Assembly: GCF_000513135.1 (NCBI RefSeq)
Contig: NZ_BAUV01000002.1
Location: 186,001 to 250,000 of the forward strand
Reading direction: 5' to 3'
DNA: 64,000 nucleotides
DNA from: Halalkalibacter akibai JCM 9157
GTDB taxonomy: Bacteria > Bacillota > Bacilli > Bacillales > Bacillaceae_D
In this document: piece by piece, positions 26,834-35,858 of the stretch
Numbering within the stretch: the first letter of the stretch is position 1
Layout: each line of letters starts with the position of its first letter
The notes under the pieces: model-generated
What the model saw: the letters and a program-made list of their open reading frames with translations, nothing else
Database searches by the model: none
What the model was told of the DNA's origin: nothing
Program-made: the position numbers and the translations under genes

Positions 26834-27853
26834 GTGCCAATAAAAGAGTTTAATCCAACCATTCTAAACCAAACACAAGACCGACTTAATCAATTAACTA
26901 AGCCACTTGGAAGTCTAGGACGCTTAGAACAATTAGCGATTCAGTTAGCGGGTATAACGGGACAAGCCTTTCCGGTGGTCGAGAAGCCTGCTATCATCGT
27001 TGCAGCTGCTGATCATGGAATTACAGTAGAGGGAGTTTCAGCATTTCCACAAGAAGTAACAGCGCTAATGGTAGAAAATTTTGCACGAGGAGGTGCTGCA
27101 ATAAATGTGTTTGCCAAACAAATAGGAGCAGAAGTAGCAGTTATAGATGTTGGTGTTAACGCAGATATTAGTTCACAACCAATTGTTCATGAAAAAATTA
27201 GATACGGAACCAGAAATTTTCTAGTTGAGGACGCAATGACCGAAGAAGAGGCATCAGCAGCAATTATAGTCGGGAAGAAAACGGCTAGTGATTACATCGA
27301 AAGAGGCCATGGTCTTTTAATTACTGGGGAAATGGGAATCGGAAATACAAGTGCTTCTAGCGCTGTAATAGCAGCGTTAACAGGTGAGCCTGTCGAAAAA
27401 GTGGTAGGGATTGGTACTGGTTTAACAGAGCCAGAAAGACTAAAAAAAGTAAATGTAATTAAGCAAGCAATAGCAAATCGAGAAATAAAGAAAAACACCT
27501 CTCCACTTTCTGTTTTAGCCAAAGTAGGAGGGTTGGAAATTGCTACATTAGTTGGTGTTATTTTAGAAGGAGCAGAAAAGCAGAAACCTGTTCTAATTGA
27601 TGGCTTTATTTCAACTGCGGCTGCTTTAGTAGCTTTGAAACTTGAGCCAGCGATTCAACCTTATTTAATGATAGCTCATCAATCGGCTGAAGCGGGTCAT
27701 GAATGGTTAGTGAATTATTTACAGGTAAATCCTATTTTAAAACTTGATTTGCGTTTAGGTGAAGGGACGGGTGCTGCTTTAGCGTATCCAATTGTTGAAG
27801 CAGCTTCTAGAATTTTAAGAGAAATGGCAACATTTAAAGATCTAGGGCTATAA
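26834..27853 (+). CDS. cobT: Nicotinate-nucleotide-dimethylbenzimidazole phosphoribosyltransferase
   Basis: 339 residues from GTG 26834, which lies 10 bases after gaggag; a longer in-frame start at 26798 has no SD. Motifs: LTKPLGSLGRLEQLA, AADHGITVEGVSAFP, GGAAINVFAKQIGA, GEMGIGNTSASSA, and LRLGEGTGAALA with the catalytic Glu. It activates the lower ligand base of cobalamin. It is the only cobalamin gene in the window and is separated from sirC by a terminator, so it may be used for salvage or its own unit. The terminator after it is bidirectional. Confidence 0.93.
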   Translation: MPIKEFNPTILNQTQDRLNQLTKPLGSLGRLEQLAIQLAGITGQAFPVVEKPAIIVAAADHGITVEGVSAFPQEVTALMVENFARGGAAINVFAKQIGAEVAVIDVGVNADISSQPIVHEKIRYGTRNFLVEDAMTEEEASAAIIVGKKTASDYIERGHGLLITGEMGIGNTSASSAVIAALTGEPVEKVVGIGTGLTEPERLKKVNVIKQAIANREIKKNTSPLSVLAKVGGLEIATLVGVILEGAEKQKPVLIDGFISTAAALVALKLEPAIQPYLMIAHQSAEAGHEWLVNYLQVNPILKLDLRLGEGTGAALAYPIVEAASRILREMATFKDLGL

Positions 27854-27857
27854 ATCA

Positions 27858-27893
27858 AAAAAAGGCAGATGAAGGTTTCCCTCACTGCCTTTT
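27858..27893. terminator. Bidirectional terminator between cobT and folE2
   Basis: Nine-base stem (aaaaggcag with ctgcctttt) with A-run and T-run flanks, between convergent genes. Confidence 0.85.
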
Positions 27894-27898
27894 AACTA

Positions 27899-28783
27899 TT
27901 ATTTCGTATAAGAAAGTTTTGCAATTGCATCGTGCTGATGGATCGACTCTTCATTCCTACACTCCACTGTGAACGATTGAACTGCATCGTTCTCGTATAA
28001 ATCTGCGGAAACAAGTCGAACAAGATCTTCTACAAAACGTGGGTTTTCATAAGCACGTTCAGTAACAGCTTTCTCATCTGGACGTTTTAGAACTGGATAA
28101 AGAATAGAACTTGCGTTGCTTTCTGCAGCTTCTAATAAAACCACTTTCCAGTCAGCCGCTTGTCCCTCATCAACAGTTACGGTCATCGTAACGAAGCTAC
28201 GTTGATTATGAGCACTATATTCGCTAATTTCTTTTGAGCAAGGACAAAGAGTTGTGACTGCACCTGTTAAAGAAATAACAGTTGTATAGCCTTTGGTCTC
28301 ATCAAAAGATACATCATAAGTGACTTCAGCATGTGCCATTCCCTCTTTTTGTAAGGCTGGACTTGTTTTAGTAAAGAACCATGGAAATGTTACACGTACA
28401 TTAGCAGCTTTTTGGTTCATCTCACGAGCTAAAATGGCAGTAAATTCTCGAAGTGTTTCGTCTGTTAATAAATGGGTTTGGAAAAACAGATGTAATTGTT
28501 CGGTTAAACGACTCATATTAATACCTTTAAAATCTTGTTCGAGGCTCGTTGTTAAAGCAAATGTTGCTGTTGTTGTTTGAGTAGTTGGTGCAATTAGAGA
28601 TTCAATCATAACTGGGTACTTTACATCAGAAATCCCAACTTGTTGAATTGGAAAGTAAAAGTCAGCCGGTTTATTTTGCAGATCAGGCATTTTTTCTTTG
28701 TCAGTTGGTTTTGAACCTATGATTGGGTCGACAGTCCCAAAATGACGGTGACGCTCAGCCTTAGGTGGTAATGAACGTTTCAT
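27899..28783 (-). CDS. folE2: GTP cyclohydrolase I type 2 (FolE2)
   Basis: 294 residues of the FolE2/MptA family: RHFGTVDPIIG near the start, QVGISDVKYPV, PWFFTKTSPALQKEGMAH, LTGAVTTLCPCSKEISEYSAHNQRS (Cys of the metal site), and RFVEDLVRLVS. It makes dihydroneopterin triphosphate for folate with relaxed metal need. In B. subtilis the homologue is induced in zinc shortage by Zur; I could not find a convincing Zur box here. The start is ATG 28783, downstream of aggag. Confidence 0.94.
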   Translation of the reverse strand: MKRSLPPKAERHRHFGTVDPIIGSKPTDKEKMPDLQNKPADFYFPIQQVGISDVKYPVMIESLIAPTTQTTTATFALTTSLEQDFKGINMSRLTEQLHLFFQTHLLTDETLREFTAILAREMNQKAANVRVTFPWFFTKTSPALQKEGMAHAEVTYDVSFDETKGYTTVISLTGAVTTLCPCSKEISEYSAHNQRSFVTMTVTVDEGQAADWKVVLLEAAESNASSILYPVLKRPDEKAVTERAYENPRFVEDLVRLVSADLYENDAVQSFTVECRNEESIHQHDAIAKLSYTK

Positions 28784-28976
28784 TATATTAATCACTCCTG
28801 AAAGTTAATCTATATGTTATATGCATAACCGTTATAAAAAAGATATACACAACCTAAATGGTTGCGAGTTATGCTTTCTCCATATTACACTACAAAGGGA
28901 AATGTAGACAAGGAAGTTGTCTGTTGGACACCCATTTTTAAAAAATAAGTCTTATTATTGAAACGAAAGTAGGTAT

Positions 28977-29267
28977 ATGATGAAAAAAGGTGCCATTATT
29001 TGGATTATTATTGCTATTGGATTAGTTGTGATTGGCTTGATTGTACCTGTTTCTACTAAGCCAGCGGATGAAACTAGGGTTATTATTGATCATACGAAAA
29101 ACGTGTATAGTTCGCCAGCTTGTTTTGATCAAGCCGGTTTAACGAACAATTTAGAGGAAACAACTTTTGGCTATGCGATTCAAATAGGGTATGAGAGTGA
29201 ATCTAGTTGTACGGAGACAGAGTATTTCGGTAAAAGAAAACCTTTTTTACTAGCGATATTCGAATAA
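28977..29267 (+). CDS. Small single-pass membrane protein, 96 aa
   Basis: MMKKGAIIWIIIAIGLVVIGLIVPV is a membrane anchor or uncleaved signal. The outer part has two Cys (PACFDQAG and SSCTETE) that could form a disulfide, and ends KPFLLAIFE. No family recognised. Two ATG codons (28977 and 28980) follow aagtaggt. The next gene, a lipoprotein, starts 13 bases after the stop, so the two are likely co-transcribed. Confidence 0.65.
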   Translation: MMKKGAIIWIIIAIGLVVIGLIVPVSTKPADETRVIIDHTKNVYSSPACFDQAGLTNNLEETTFGYAIQIGYESESSCTETEYFGKRKPFLLAIFE

Positions 29268-29279
29268 GGGGGACTTTCC

Positions 29280-29909
29280 GTGGAAAAGTGGCTAATTGCG
29301 TTTGTACTCATTTTATTACCTGGCTGCGAAGCTTTAACATCTGAAGCAGTTAGCGAGACAGAAGAAATTAGAGAAATTCCACTTTCAGAAAATGAAAAAC
29401 TACTTTTTTCAATGTTAGCTGATGAATGGTTTTATATTGACTATCATAATTCTAGCGAAACATTCAACCTTGTTGAAGTAGGAGTAGAGCATTACCATTA
29501 TGGGAGACTAGTTGAATCAAATAAAATGTTAACGAAGCATCATCAAATAAAAGAGGTTAATGATAAACGATTTCGTTTATTGTTAACGATGGAAGCTGAA
29601 AAGATAATGGAAGAGGAGTCACTTTTGTTGCATGGAGGTTTCAACGTGATGTACGAAAGTCTGCCAAAAGAAACGAGTAACTTTGAGTTTCTCCGATCAC
29701 AACCAAAGCGAGATGTTCACTCATCGGGTTACCTTGTTGATGAAATAAAGGGAATTCACTCTGGTGAGAAAGTGTATGTCGCATATATATCTGAGTACGG
29801 TGATATGGAAACAAGGGGGAATTTTGATCAGAAAAGAGCGATTCTTCCAAATGATGAGTATGAGCATGTATATATGTATTATCTGATTATAGATAAAGAG
29901 ACCTTGTAA
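29280..29909 (+). CDS. Lipoprotein of unknown function, 209 aa
   Basis: It starts at GTG 29280 after gggggact. Signal peptide with lipobox LLPGC. The mature part is acidic and aromatic-rich (LADEWFYIDYHNSS, GVEHYHYGRLVESNKML, YEHVYMYYLIID), with no motif I can name. It is coupled to the upstream membrane protein by position. A long hairpin follows the stop. Confidence 0.68.
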   Translation: MEKWLIAFVLILLPGCEALTSEAVSETEEIREIPLSENEKLLFSMLADEWFYIDYHNSSETFNLVEVGVEHYHYGRLVESNKMLTKHHQIKEVNDKRFRLLLTMEAEKIMEEESLLLHGGFNVMYESLPKETSNFEFLRSQPKRDVHSSGYLVDEIKGIHSGEKVYVAYISEYGDMETRGNFDQKRAILPNDEYEHVYMYYLIIDKETL

Positions 29910-29953
29910 GGGTTATTTCAAAAGGTTTAACTTAAATCTTTTGGAATAACCCT
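29909..29953 (+). terminator. Hairpin after the lipoprotein pair
   Basis: agggttatttcaaaaggttt and aaatcttttggaataaccct form a near-continuous stem of about 19 bases with a few wobble or mismatched pairs. The T-run after it is weak, so terminator strength is uncertain. Confidence 0.6.
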
Positions 29954-30122
29954 ATTCTGAATCAGGCGATTGAAAAAAGGTGAAACCCGTACCTTTTTCA
30001 GTGGTCATTTTGAATTGAGGAGTGATTCTCACTATTTCTAACTGATATTATGGAAGATAGTGGTGAGTTTCTCTCAGGAAGAATTAGGGGATATTGTCAG
30101 CGAATAACGCTATACAATCGCT
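29954..30122. other. Intergenic region before aspartokinase with imperfect hairpins
   Basis: No gene. Holds an imperfect hairpin with tgaaaaaaggt / acctttttca arms near 29970-29999 and a looser pair around ctcactattt / agatagtggtgag. No lysine riboswitch or T-box core was found. Confidence 0.4.
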
Positions 30123-30151
30123 TTGCACAAGTGATTTGGTTATGCTATATT
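30123..30151 (+). promoter_or_regulatory. SigA promoter of aspartokinase
   Basis: TTGCAC (30123-30128), 17-base spacer, TATATT (30146-30151). The leader to ATG 30224 is only ~65 bases, too short for a lysine riboswitch. Confidence 0.6.
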
Positions 30152-30223
30152 GAGAATGTTCTAAAAACTTATATTCGTTTTATGTGAAGAGAGAATGAAA
30201 GATGAGGGAGCTGGAGAAGACAG

Positions 30224-31594
30224 ATGAAGGTAGCGAAATTTGGTGGGACATCAGTCGCGAGTGCGGAGCAAATTAAAAAGGTAGCTGCCATTGTAGCAGA
30301 AGATAAAGAACGAAAAATAATAGTGGTCTCTGCACCAGGAAAACGCAACAGTGAGGATACGAAAGTCACCGATCTACTTATTAATTTAGGAGAAACCGTT
30401 TTACAAGGGAAAGAAGCCGAAGAAGAACTTCAGAAAGTCGTAAAGCGTTACGAAGATATTGCAGACGGTCTAGGACTAGGGAAGGATATCATTGCAACAA
30501 TTGAAGCGGATTTACGGAAAAGACTTGAATTCGACTTAAACCGTCCTGATACTTTTATGGATTTAATGAAGGCGAGTGGTGAAGATAATAACGCTAAATT
30601 AATAGCAGCTTATTTTCAACAAATAGGCTTGAATGCAACTTATCTAAATCCTCAAGATGCCGGTTTATACGTTAGTGATCAACCCGGGAACGCTCAAGTA
30701 TTACCGGAAGCTTACGAGCATTTAGTTAAATTGCGCCAAACAGATCAAATTATCGTATTTCCAGGATTTTTCGGTTATTCAAAAGAAGGAACTCTGGTCA
30801 CGTTTTCACGAGGTGGATCTGATATAACGGGCTCTATTTTAGCGGCAGGTATTAAAGCCGATTTATATGAGAACTTTACGGATGTTGATTCTGTCTTCGC
30901 GGCAAACCCAAAGATTATTGATAATCCTGTTAAAATAAAAAAAATGACTTATAGAGAAATGCGTGAATTATCTTACGCTGGTTTTTCTGTGTTTCATGAC
31001 GAGGCACTGTTTCCGGCATTTAGAAATGATATTCCCGTTTGCGTAAAAAACACAAATAATCCATCCTCTTCTGGGACGATGATTATTGCAGAGAGAGAGT
31101 ACTTTTTAAATCCCGTTATTGGAATAGCGGCAGATGAAGGCTTTGCAACGATTTATGTTCGTAAATACTTAATGAACCGTGAAGTGGGCTTCGGGCGTAA
31201 ACTTCTACAAATTCTAGAAGATGAAGGCTTATCATATGAGCATATGCCATCTGGAATTGACGATACATCAGTTATTTTGCGCCAAGATCAATTAACGTCA
31301 GCAATAGAAGAAAGAATCGTTACAAGAATTAGCAATGAGTTAGCCGTTGATGATGTATATGTGGAGCGAGATTTTGCCATGGTCATGATTGTCGGAGAAG
31401 GAATGCACAATACAATTGGAATTTCGTCTCGAGCAACGGCAGCTTTAACACGAGCTAATGTAAATATTGAAATGATTAACCAAGGTTCTTCTGAGGTAAG
31501 TTTAATTTTAGGCATTCATGCTTCGGATGCGGATCGAACAGTAAGAGAGCTGTATCAGGAATTCTTTGGCGGAGCAGATGATACGGTCCAATAA
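30224..31594 (+). CDS. thrD: Aspartokinase (monofunctional, class III type)
   Basis: 456 residues, single polypeptide. Catalytic kinase domain with MKVAKFGGTSVA, VVSAPGKRN, MKASGEDNNAK, VFPGFFGYSKEGTLVTFSRGGSDITGS and YENFTDVDSVFAANP. Two C-terminal ACT domains (about residues 315-450), including GEGMHNTIGISSRATAALTRANVNIEMINQGSSEVSLILGI. It phosphorylates aspartate for the Lys/Thr/Met family. Length and sequence style fit B. subtilis YclM/ThrD (454), the threonine/lysine-sensitive type, rather than LysC with its internal start. It stands alone with its own promoter and terminator. Confidence 0.92.
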   Translation: MKVAKFGGTSVASAEQIKKVAAIVAEDKERKIIVVSAPGKRNSEDTKVTDLLINLGETVLQGKEAEEELQKVVKRYEDIADGLGLGKDIIATIEADLRKRLEFDLNRPDTFMDLMKASGEDNNAKLIAAYFQQIGLNATYLNPQDAGLYVSDQPGNAQVLPEAYEHLVKLRQTDQIIVFPGFFGYSKEGTLVTFSRGGSDITGSILAAGIKADLYENFTDVDSVFAANPKIIDNPVKIKKMTYREMRELSYAGFSVFHDEALFPAFRNDIPVCVKNTNNPSSSGTMIIAEREYFLNPVIGIAADEGFATIYVRKYLMNREVGFGRKLLQILEDEGLSYEHMPSGIDDTSVILRQDQLTSAIEERIVTRISNELAVDDVYVERDFAMVMIVGEGMHNTIGISSRATAALTRANVNIEMINQGSSEVSLILGIHASDADRTVRELYQEFFGGADDTVQ

Positions 31595-31625
31595 AAAGTA
31601 ATGTTAACTAAAGTTTTGTTTTTCG

Positions 31626-31671
31626 AGGTTATTTCAAAGGGCAGTAGTTGTCTTTTGGGGTAACTTTTTTT
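31626..31671 (+). terminator. Terminator of aspartokinase
   Basis: Fifteen-pair stem (31626-31640 with 31652-31666), several pairs being G.U, followed by T-run. Confidence 0.8.
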
Positions 31672-31731
31672 GTGTGAAAAAATAAATTTGAAATTAATTG
31701 AAATTGAAAATTTTATTAGTCTCAAAACAGC

Positions 31732-31760
31732 TTGACTAAAGGAAAAAAGTAGAAAATAAT
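31732..31760 (+). promoter_or_regulatory. Candidate SigA promoter
   Basis: TTGACT (31732-31737), 17-base spacer, AATAAT (31755-31760), upstream of the gene at 31793. Confidence 0.5.
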
Positions 31761-31792
31761 AGTATTATAATCCAATAAATGAGGTGGGAACG

Positions 31793-32284
31793 ATGATTAT
31801 TAGTGAATCTAGCACGAATCTACAATCTAAGAAACAAATTAATCCTTATCGTTCTAATATCTACGGTGACTTTCAAATCAGATTACGTGAGCAGAAGGTG
31901 ATTGAACAGTTACGGAAACTAGAAGAAAACAAGGAAAAGCCTAAAGTAAATCAACGTGATTCATTTTCAAGTGATGAAGAAGCACAACCTATGAAGCAGG
32001 ATGTAACTGTGCGACAGATGAAGGAATTTCTTTCTTCCTACTACATTGAAGAAAACAGTGGTGACCATAATTTTGTCAAGATCGTAAATCGCATAGAAGA
32101 TTTGACCAAAAAGTTAATTTCTCATCAAATTAATGGGGATAAACAGCAATGGGAATCAAAACTACATCAATTTAAATTAGAAATAACTCTTGAAGCTTAC
32201 AAACGATATCATGATAGCTTAGAAGCAAAGAGAATAGACAGGTTTCAAGAATATCGAGAGAAAATGTCAAAGTCTATAGATTAA
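31793..32284 (+). CDS. Hypothetical helical protein, 163 aa
   Basis: SD gaggtggg precedes ATG 31793. The protein is highly charged and almost wholly helical, with no signal peptide or membrane helix. Segments: NIYGDFQIRLREQKVIEQLRKLEENKEK, a disordered Ser/Glu/Asp linker, then DVTVRQMKEFLSSYYIEE and a basic C-terminal coiled-coil-like tail (RYHDSLEAKRIDRFQEYREKM). I do not recognise the family. It has its own promoter and shares a bidirectional terminator with the convergent channel gene. Confidence 0.72.
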   Translation: MIISESSTNLQSKKQINPYRSNIYGDFQIRLREQKVIEQLRKLEENKEKPKVNQRDSFSSDEEAQPMKQDVTVRQMKEFLSSYYIEENSGDHNFVKIVNRIEDLTKKLISHQINGDKQQWESKLHQFKLEITLEAYKRYHDSLEAKRIDRFQEYREKMSKSID

Positions 32285-32331
32285 AAGAAGAGTCCGCCTG
32301 CTTTAAAATCAGGCGGACTCTTCTTTTTTTA
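32283..32331. terminator. Bidirectional terminator (hypothetical protein / sodium channel)
   Basis: Eighteen-base perfect stem (32283-32300 with 32310-32327) with T-run on the plus side and A residues on the other. Confidence 0.93.
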
Positions 32332-33150
32332 TAATTTATCGGTTAGCTTTTGTAACATGGTTTTCATTTCAGCTAATTCAGTTCTTAATTGCTTCATTTC
32401 CAAAGCCGATTTTTCCTCTTCTTCTTCTGCATTTGCCTTTTCTACATTACTGACAATGACCCCGATAAAGAGATTAAAAACGATAAATGTTCCTACTAGA
32501 ATAAAGAGTACAAAATAGATCCAAGACCAAGGAACTTCTGCAAATATCGGTCTCATAACTCCGCTTGCCCATGACTCTAATGTTACAACTTGAAATAAAG
32601 TTAACAAGGAAAGTTGTAAATTGCCGAAGTACTCCGGGGCAACACCTGCGAATAACATCGTTCCCATAACAGCAAAAATATAAAAAATAATGCTCATCAG
32701 AATCATAATATTACCTAATGCTGGTATGGTCATTAGCAAGGCATCAACTAAACGACGTAATGATGGGATAACTGAGATTGCTCGAAGTACCCTTAGGACA
32801 CGAAGAATACGTAATACTGTTATAAAGTGAGCTCCAACAAATAAATGCCCAGATGCAACAATTAGAAAGTCAAACCAATTCCAACTACTTTTAAAAAAAT
32901 CCTTTGTTGGGCGGGTAGCAATAAACCGCATAGTTATCTCGATTGTGAAAATCCACAATAAGATGTAATCAGCGAGGAAAAACCATTCCTTATATGTAGT
33001 ATAAATGTTTGGATAGGTTTCAACCCCAACGAGTATCGCATTTATAAGAATGAGTGTAATAATCGTAGTTGTAAAACCACGATGAAACACGATTTGTTGG
33101 ATAAAACGAACAAATTTATTAGTAGATAACTCTTTATTAGCAAATTCCAT
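32329..33150 (-). CDS. ncbA: Voltage-gated sodium channel, NaChBac family
   Basis: 273 residues, one six-helix channel repeat. S1-S3: TTTIITLILINAILVGVETYP, FFLADYILLWIFTIEITMRFIA, SWNWFDFLIVASGHLFV. S4 voltage sensor has Arg at every third residue (TVLRILRVLRVLRAISVIPSLRRLVDAL). The pore has selectivity filter TLESWAS, identical in type to NaChBac of Bacillus halodurans. S6 (WIYFVLFILVGTFIVFNLFIGVIVSNV) is followed by a Glu-rich linker and a C-terminal four-helix-bundle coiled coil (ALEMKQLRTELAEMKTMLQKL). In alkaliphiles this channel readmits Na+ and supports pH homeostasis, motility and chemotaxis. SD gaaggag sets ATG 33150. Confidence 0.96.
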   Translation of the reverse strand: MEFANKELSTNKFVRFIQQIVFHRGFTTTIITLILINAILVGVETYPNIYTTYKEWFFLADYILLWIFTIEITMRFIATRPTKDFFKSSWNWFDFLIVASGHLFVGAHFITVLRILRVLRVLRAISVIPSLRRLVDALLMTIPALGNIMILMSIIFYIFAVMGTMLFAGVAPEYFGNLQLSLLTLFQVVTLESWASGVMRPIFAEVPWSWIYFVLFILVGTFIVFNLFIGVIVSNVEKANAEEEEEKSALEMKQLRTELAEMKTMLQKLTDKL

Positions 33151-33331
33151 AATGATCTCCTTCAAAAACAATCTATTATCTATATTACTAGATCTTCTAG
33201 CAGGAAAAAAGGATAAAATAAAATAAGAACACTTGTTCTTGTTTAATGTATGTTAATCGTATATGATGTAAAAAAGAAGACGATATTCTCGTTTAATGAC
33301 GATAGCTAAAAAGAAATAAGGGGGAGTTTTT

Positions 33332-33559
33332 TTGGAACGGTTAATAAAACAAAGTTTAAATGACGGATTGAAATTAGAAATGATTTATCAAGCAAATAAT
33401 GGAGTTTTTTCGCAAAGAATTATTACCGTAAAGTCTTTTAATGATCACCATATCATTGCGTATTGTTTTTACCGAAAACAAACCCGAATGTTTCGACGTG
33501 ATCGGATTTTTTCACTCTTTTTCTGCAATCGTCAGCATTCATCAGTTAAGGCAACATGA
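33332..33559 (+). CDS. Small WYL-domain-like protein, 75 aa
   Basis: It starts at TTG 33332 after aaggggga. The sequence LKLEMIYQANNGVFSQRIITVKSFNDHHIIAYCFYRKQTRMFRRDRIFSLF follows the WYL pattern: beta strands, an AYC motif in place of the usual WYL/AYC segment, and an Arg-rich RxFRxDRI end. Full WYL proteins sense ligands or nucleic acid and usually carry a DNA-binding domain; this one is only the core. The last ~12 residues (CNRQHSSVKAT) do not look conserved. It is divergent from the channel gene. Confidence 0.65.
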   Translation: MERLIKQSLNDGLKLEMIYQANNGVFSQRIITVKSFNDHHIIAYCFYRKQTRMFRRDRIFSLFFCNRQHSSVKAT

Positions 33560-33613
33560 CTCGTATGAAAAAGATTACACTAAAGTTTTACGAAACGGCC
33601 AAACCAAAAAGAA

Positions 33614-33751
33614 GCTAGGACAAAAGACGGTTTATTCAGAAGAAATGCGAATGTAATGATTGTTCATGGCACAAATCTCTCCGAATACATACTTCGATAA
33701 AGTTTGTGCATAGTTCGCATACTCAGTTAAACACTTCAGTTGTGTCCTAGC
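33614..33751. repeat. Dispersed intergenic inverted-repeat element, copy 1 (138 bp)
   Basis: The ends pair: gctaggaca... and ...tgtgtcctagc, with a second paired block gtttattcag / ctcagttaaac inside. Copy 2 at 61163-61300 has the same length, the same end sequence (tcctagc) and the same inner block (ctcagctaaac). It lies in the gap between the WYL-like gene and proC. Confidence 0.6.
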
Positions 33752-33765
33752 ATCATTTAAGTTGA

Positions 33766-34601
33766 TTATTTTTTTGTGTCTATAAATACTTCTCCAAGTT
33801 CTTTGGAGCGAGAAATAGCTCGTGTCACAGCTTCTGTCATTGCTTCTTGGACGTTTTTTTCTCGTAATACATTAATTCCTGCTTCTGTGGTTCCGTTTGG
33901 ACTCATTACTTCTTCATACAGTACTTTGGGTGATTTAGTCGTTGTTTCTAATCGTTTCCCCACTCCAACAATGGTCTGTGTAATGAGGGCAGATGATTCT
34001 TCCTTTGTAAGACCTGCTTGTAGAGCTGCGCTTTCCATAGCTTCAACGAGAAAATAGAAGTAAGCTGGGCCGCTCCCGGCTAATCCAGTTACAGCATCTA
34101 GTTTTTCTTCACTTACAACGGTGACTGTACCAACAGAAGAGAAAAGTTTTTCTGCTTCTGTAAGATCTTGTTCGCTTGCGAATGTGCCTTTACAGATGGC
34201 TGTTGCTGAAGCGCCAACCTTGGCAGATGTGTTAGGCATTGTTCGAATAACTCCAGCCTTATGACCTAGTAAATCTTCAATGTAGGTTGTTGGAATGCCG
34301 GCCAACACTGAAATAAATAACTGTGATTCAGAAGTGCTTTGCCAAATATCATCTATCGCTTCTTTGATGTGTTTTGGTTTCATTGCTAGTATGACGATGT
34401 CTCCTGAGGCTACAGCGGCTAGGCGGTCACTCATTGTTTGAATTCCGTACTCATGTTCTAAATATTGTAACTTCTCTTGATCTCTTAAGTTAGTTGCAAT
34501 GATCTGTTTTGGATTAACAACTTTTAATCGGACTAGTCCACCAATGATGCTTCAGCCATCGAGCCCGCTCCTAAAAAGGTGATTGTTTTGTTTTCGAGCA
34601 T
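33766..34601 (-). pseudogene. proC: Pyrroline-5-carboxylate reductase, broken by one frameshift
   Basis: The N-terminus (ATG 34601) reads MLENKTITFLGAGSMAEA, a Rossmann start, then loses frame. A second frame resumes IGGLVRLKVVNPKQIIATN and continues to 33766 with AMKPKHIKEAI, VIRTMPNTSAKVGASATA, TGLAGSGPAYFYFLVEAM and SPNGTTEAGI. One missing base near 34548 (gcatcatt for gcaatcatt) explains it; adding it restores MAEAIIGGLV and a 278-residue enzyme. proC follows proB and proA closely, so it ends the proline operon. If real, the break would remove the last step of this proline route unless another ProC exists. Confidence 0.9.
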
Positions 34602-34610
34602 ATTTGCCAC

Positions 34611-35858
34611 CTAACCTTTCACTTGCCCTGTACCATGCACGATATACTTTGTTGAAGTTAAAGCTTCAAGTCCCATTGGACCTCTGGCATGTAGCTTTTG
34701 GGTGCTTATTCCTATTTCTGCACCAAAGCCGAACTCAAATCCGTCTGTAAAGCGTGTTGATGCATTGTGATAAACAGCAGCAGCGTCAACTTTATTTAGG
34801 AAACTTTCAACATTTAAAGCATCTTCACTAATGATTGATTCTGAATGCTTTGTGCCGTAAGTGTATATATGTTCAATCGCTTCATCGACAGAATTAACCA
34901 CTTTTAAAGCTACTTTTAAATCGAGGAATTCATCTTTCCAATCTGTTTCTGATGCAAGTTCAATACGACTGTCTAATGCTCTTGTTTTTTCATCACCAAC
35001 AAAAGAAACTCCTTTTTCAATGAGTGCAACTAGAAGGTCTTCAAAATGAGTAGAAGCCCACTTCTCATGAATTAAAATGGTTTCAACGGCATTACACACA
35101 GACGGTCGCTGTGTTTTTGCATTTACTGCAATAGAAATGGCCATCTCTGTCTGAGCTGTTTCATCTATATAAAGATGACAATTTCCTACACCTGTTTCCA
35201 GAACTGGAACTGATGCATTGTTTACAACAGATTGTATAAGGGATGCTCCTCCTCTTGGAATTAAAACATCTAAATATTCATTTAAAGTAAACATTTCAGT
35301 AGCTGTTTGACGACTCGTATCTTCAATTAACTGTATTGCTTCTACAGGAATGGTTGTTTTATCAAGAGCTCGTTGTACGACTTGTACAAGGGCTATGTTA
35401 GAGTGTATAGCAGAAGAACTCCCTCTAAGAATCACGGCATTTCCTGCTTTTAAACATAAGCTAGATGCATCAATCGTTACATTAGGTCTTGCCTCATAAA
35501 TCATTCCAATTACACCAAGTGGTACGCGGACTTTGTTGATGTTTAATCCGTTAGGTCGGGTAATGGATGTAAGTATTTCTCCTACTGGATCGGGTAAAGA
35601 AGCAACTTGTTTCAAACCTTCTGCCATATCTCTTAGTCGCTCAGCGTTCAATGTGAGACGATCAATAATCCCTTCATTAGTTCCGTTGTTTCGAGCTTCG
35701 ATGATATCTTTTTTATTTTCTGTAAGCAGAAATTCTTCCTCGATTAAAAGTTGCTCTGCTATTAATTGTAAAGCAGCATTTTTTTCCTCTGTTGATATTG
35801 TTGCAAGGATACGTGCACATTCATTTGCTTTTCGGGCTTTTACAAGTAATTCGCTCAT
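34611..35858 (-). CDS. proA: Glutamate-5-semialdehyde dehydrogenase (gamma-glutamyl phosphate reductase)
   Basis: 415 residues of the ALDH-like ProA family: [34 protein letters not shown], catalytic Cys in [13 protein letters not shown], and a C-terminal [34 protein letters not shown] block. It reduces gamma-glutamyl phosphate with NADPH. ATG 35858 overlaps the proB stop (ATGA), with an aaaggag SD upstream; this excludes a longer start at 35891. Second gene of proBA(C). Confidence 0.95.
   Translation of the reverse strand: MSELLVKARKANECARILATISTEEKNAALQLIAEQLLIEEEFLLTENKKDIIEARNNGTNEGIIDRLTLNAERLRDMAEGLKQVASLPDPVGEILTSITRPNGLNINKVRVPLGVIGMIYEARPNVTIDASSLCLKAGNAVILRGSSSAIHSNIALVQVVQRALDKTTIPVEAIQLIEDTSRQTATEMFTLNEYLDVLIPRGGASLIQSVVNNASVPVLETGVGNCHLYIDETAQTEMAISIAVNAKTQRPSVCNAVETILIHEKWASTHFEDLLVALIEKGVSFVGDEKTRALDSRIELASETDWKDEFLDLKVALKVVNSVDEAIEHIYTYGTKHSESIISEDALNVESFLNKVDAAAVYHNASTRFTDGFEFGFGAEIGISTQKLHARGPMGLEALTSTKYIVHGTGQVKG

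Noticed and set aside
28796-28900. Zur box before folE2
   Set aside because: A short palindrome (gttatatgcataac) is present, but it does not fit the TCGTAATNATTACGA consensus.
29954-30223. Lysine riboswitch before aspartokinase
   Set aside because: The mapped promoter leaves only ~65 bases of leader and no conserved core is present.
33441-33656. Plus-strand open frame of 71 codons after the WYL-like gene
   Set aside because: It overlaps the WYL-like gene in another frame and its 3' part is the arm of the dispersed inverted repeat; no SD.
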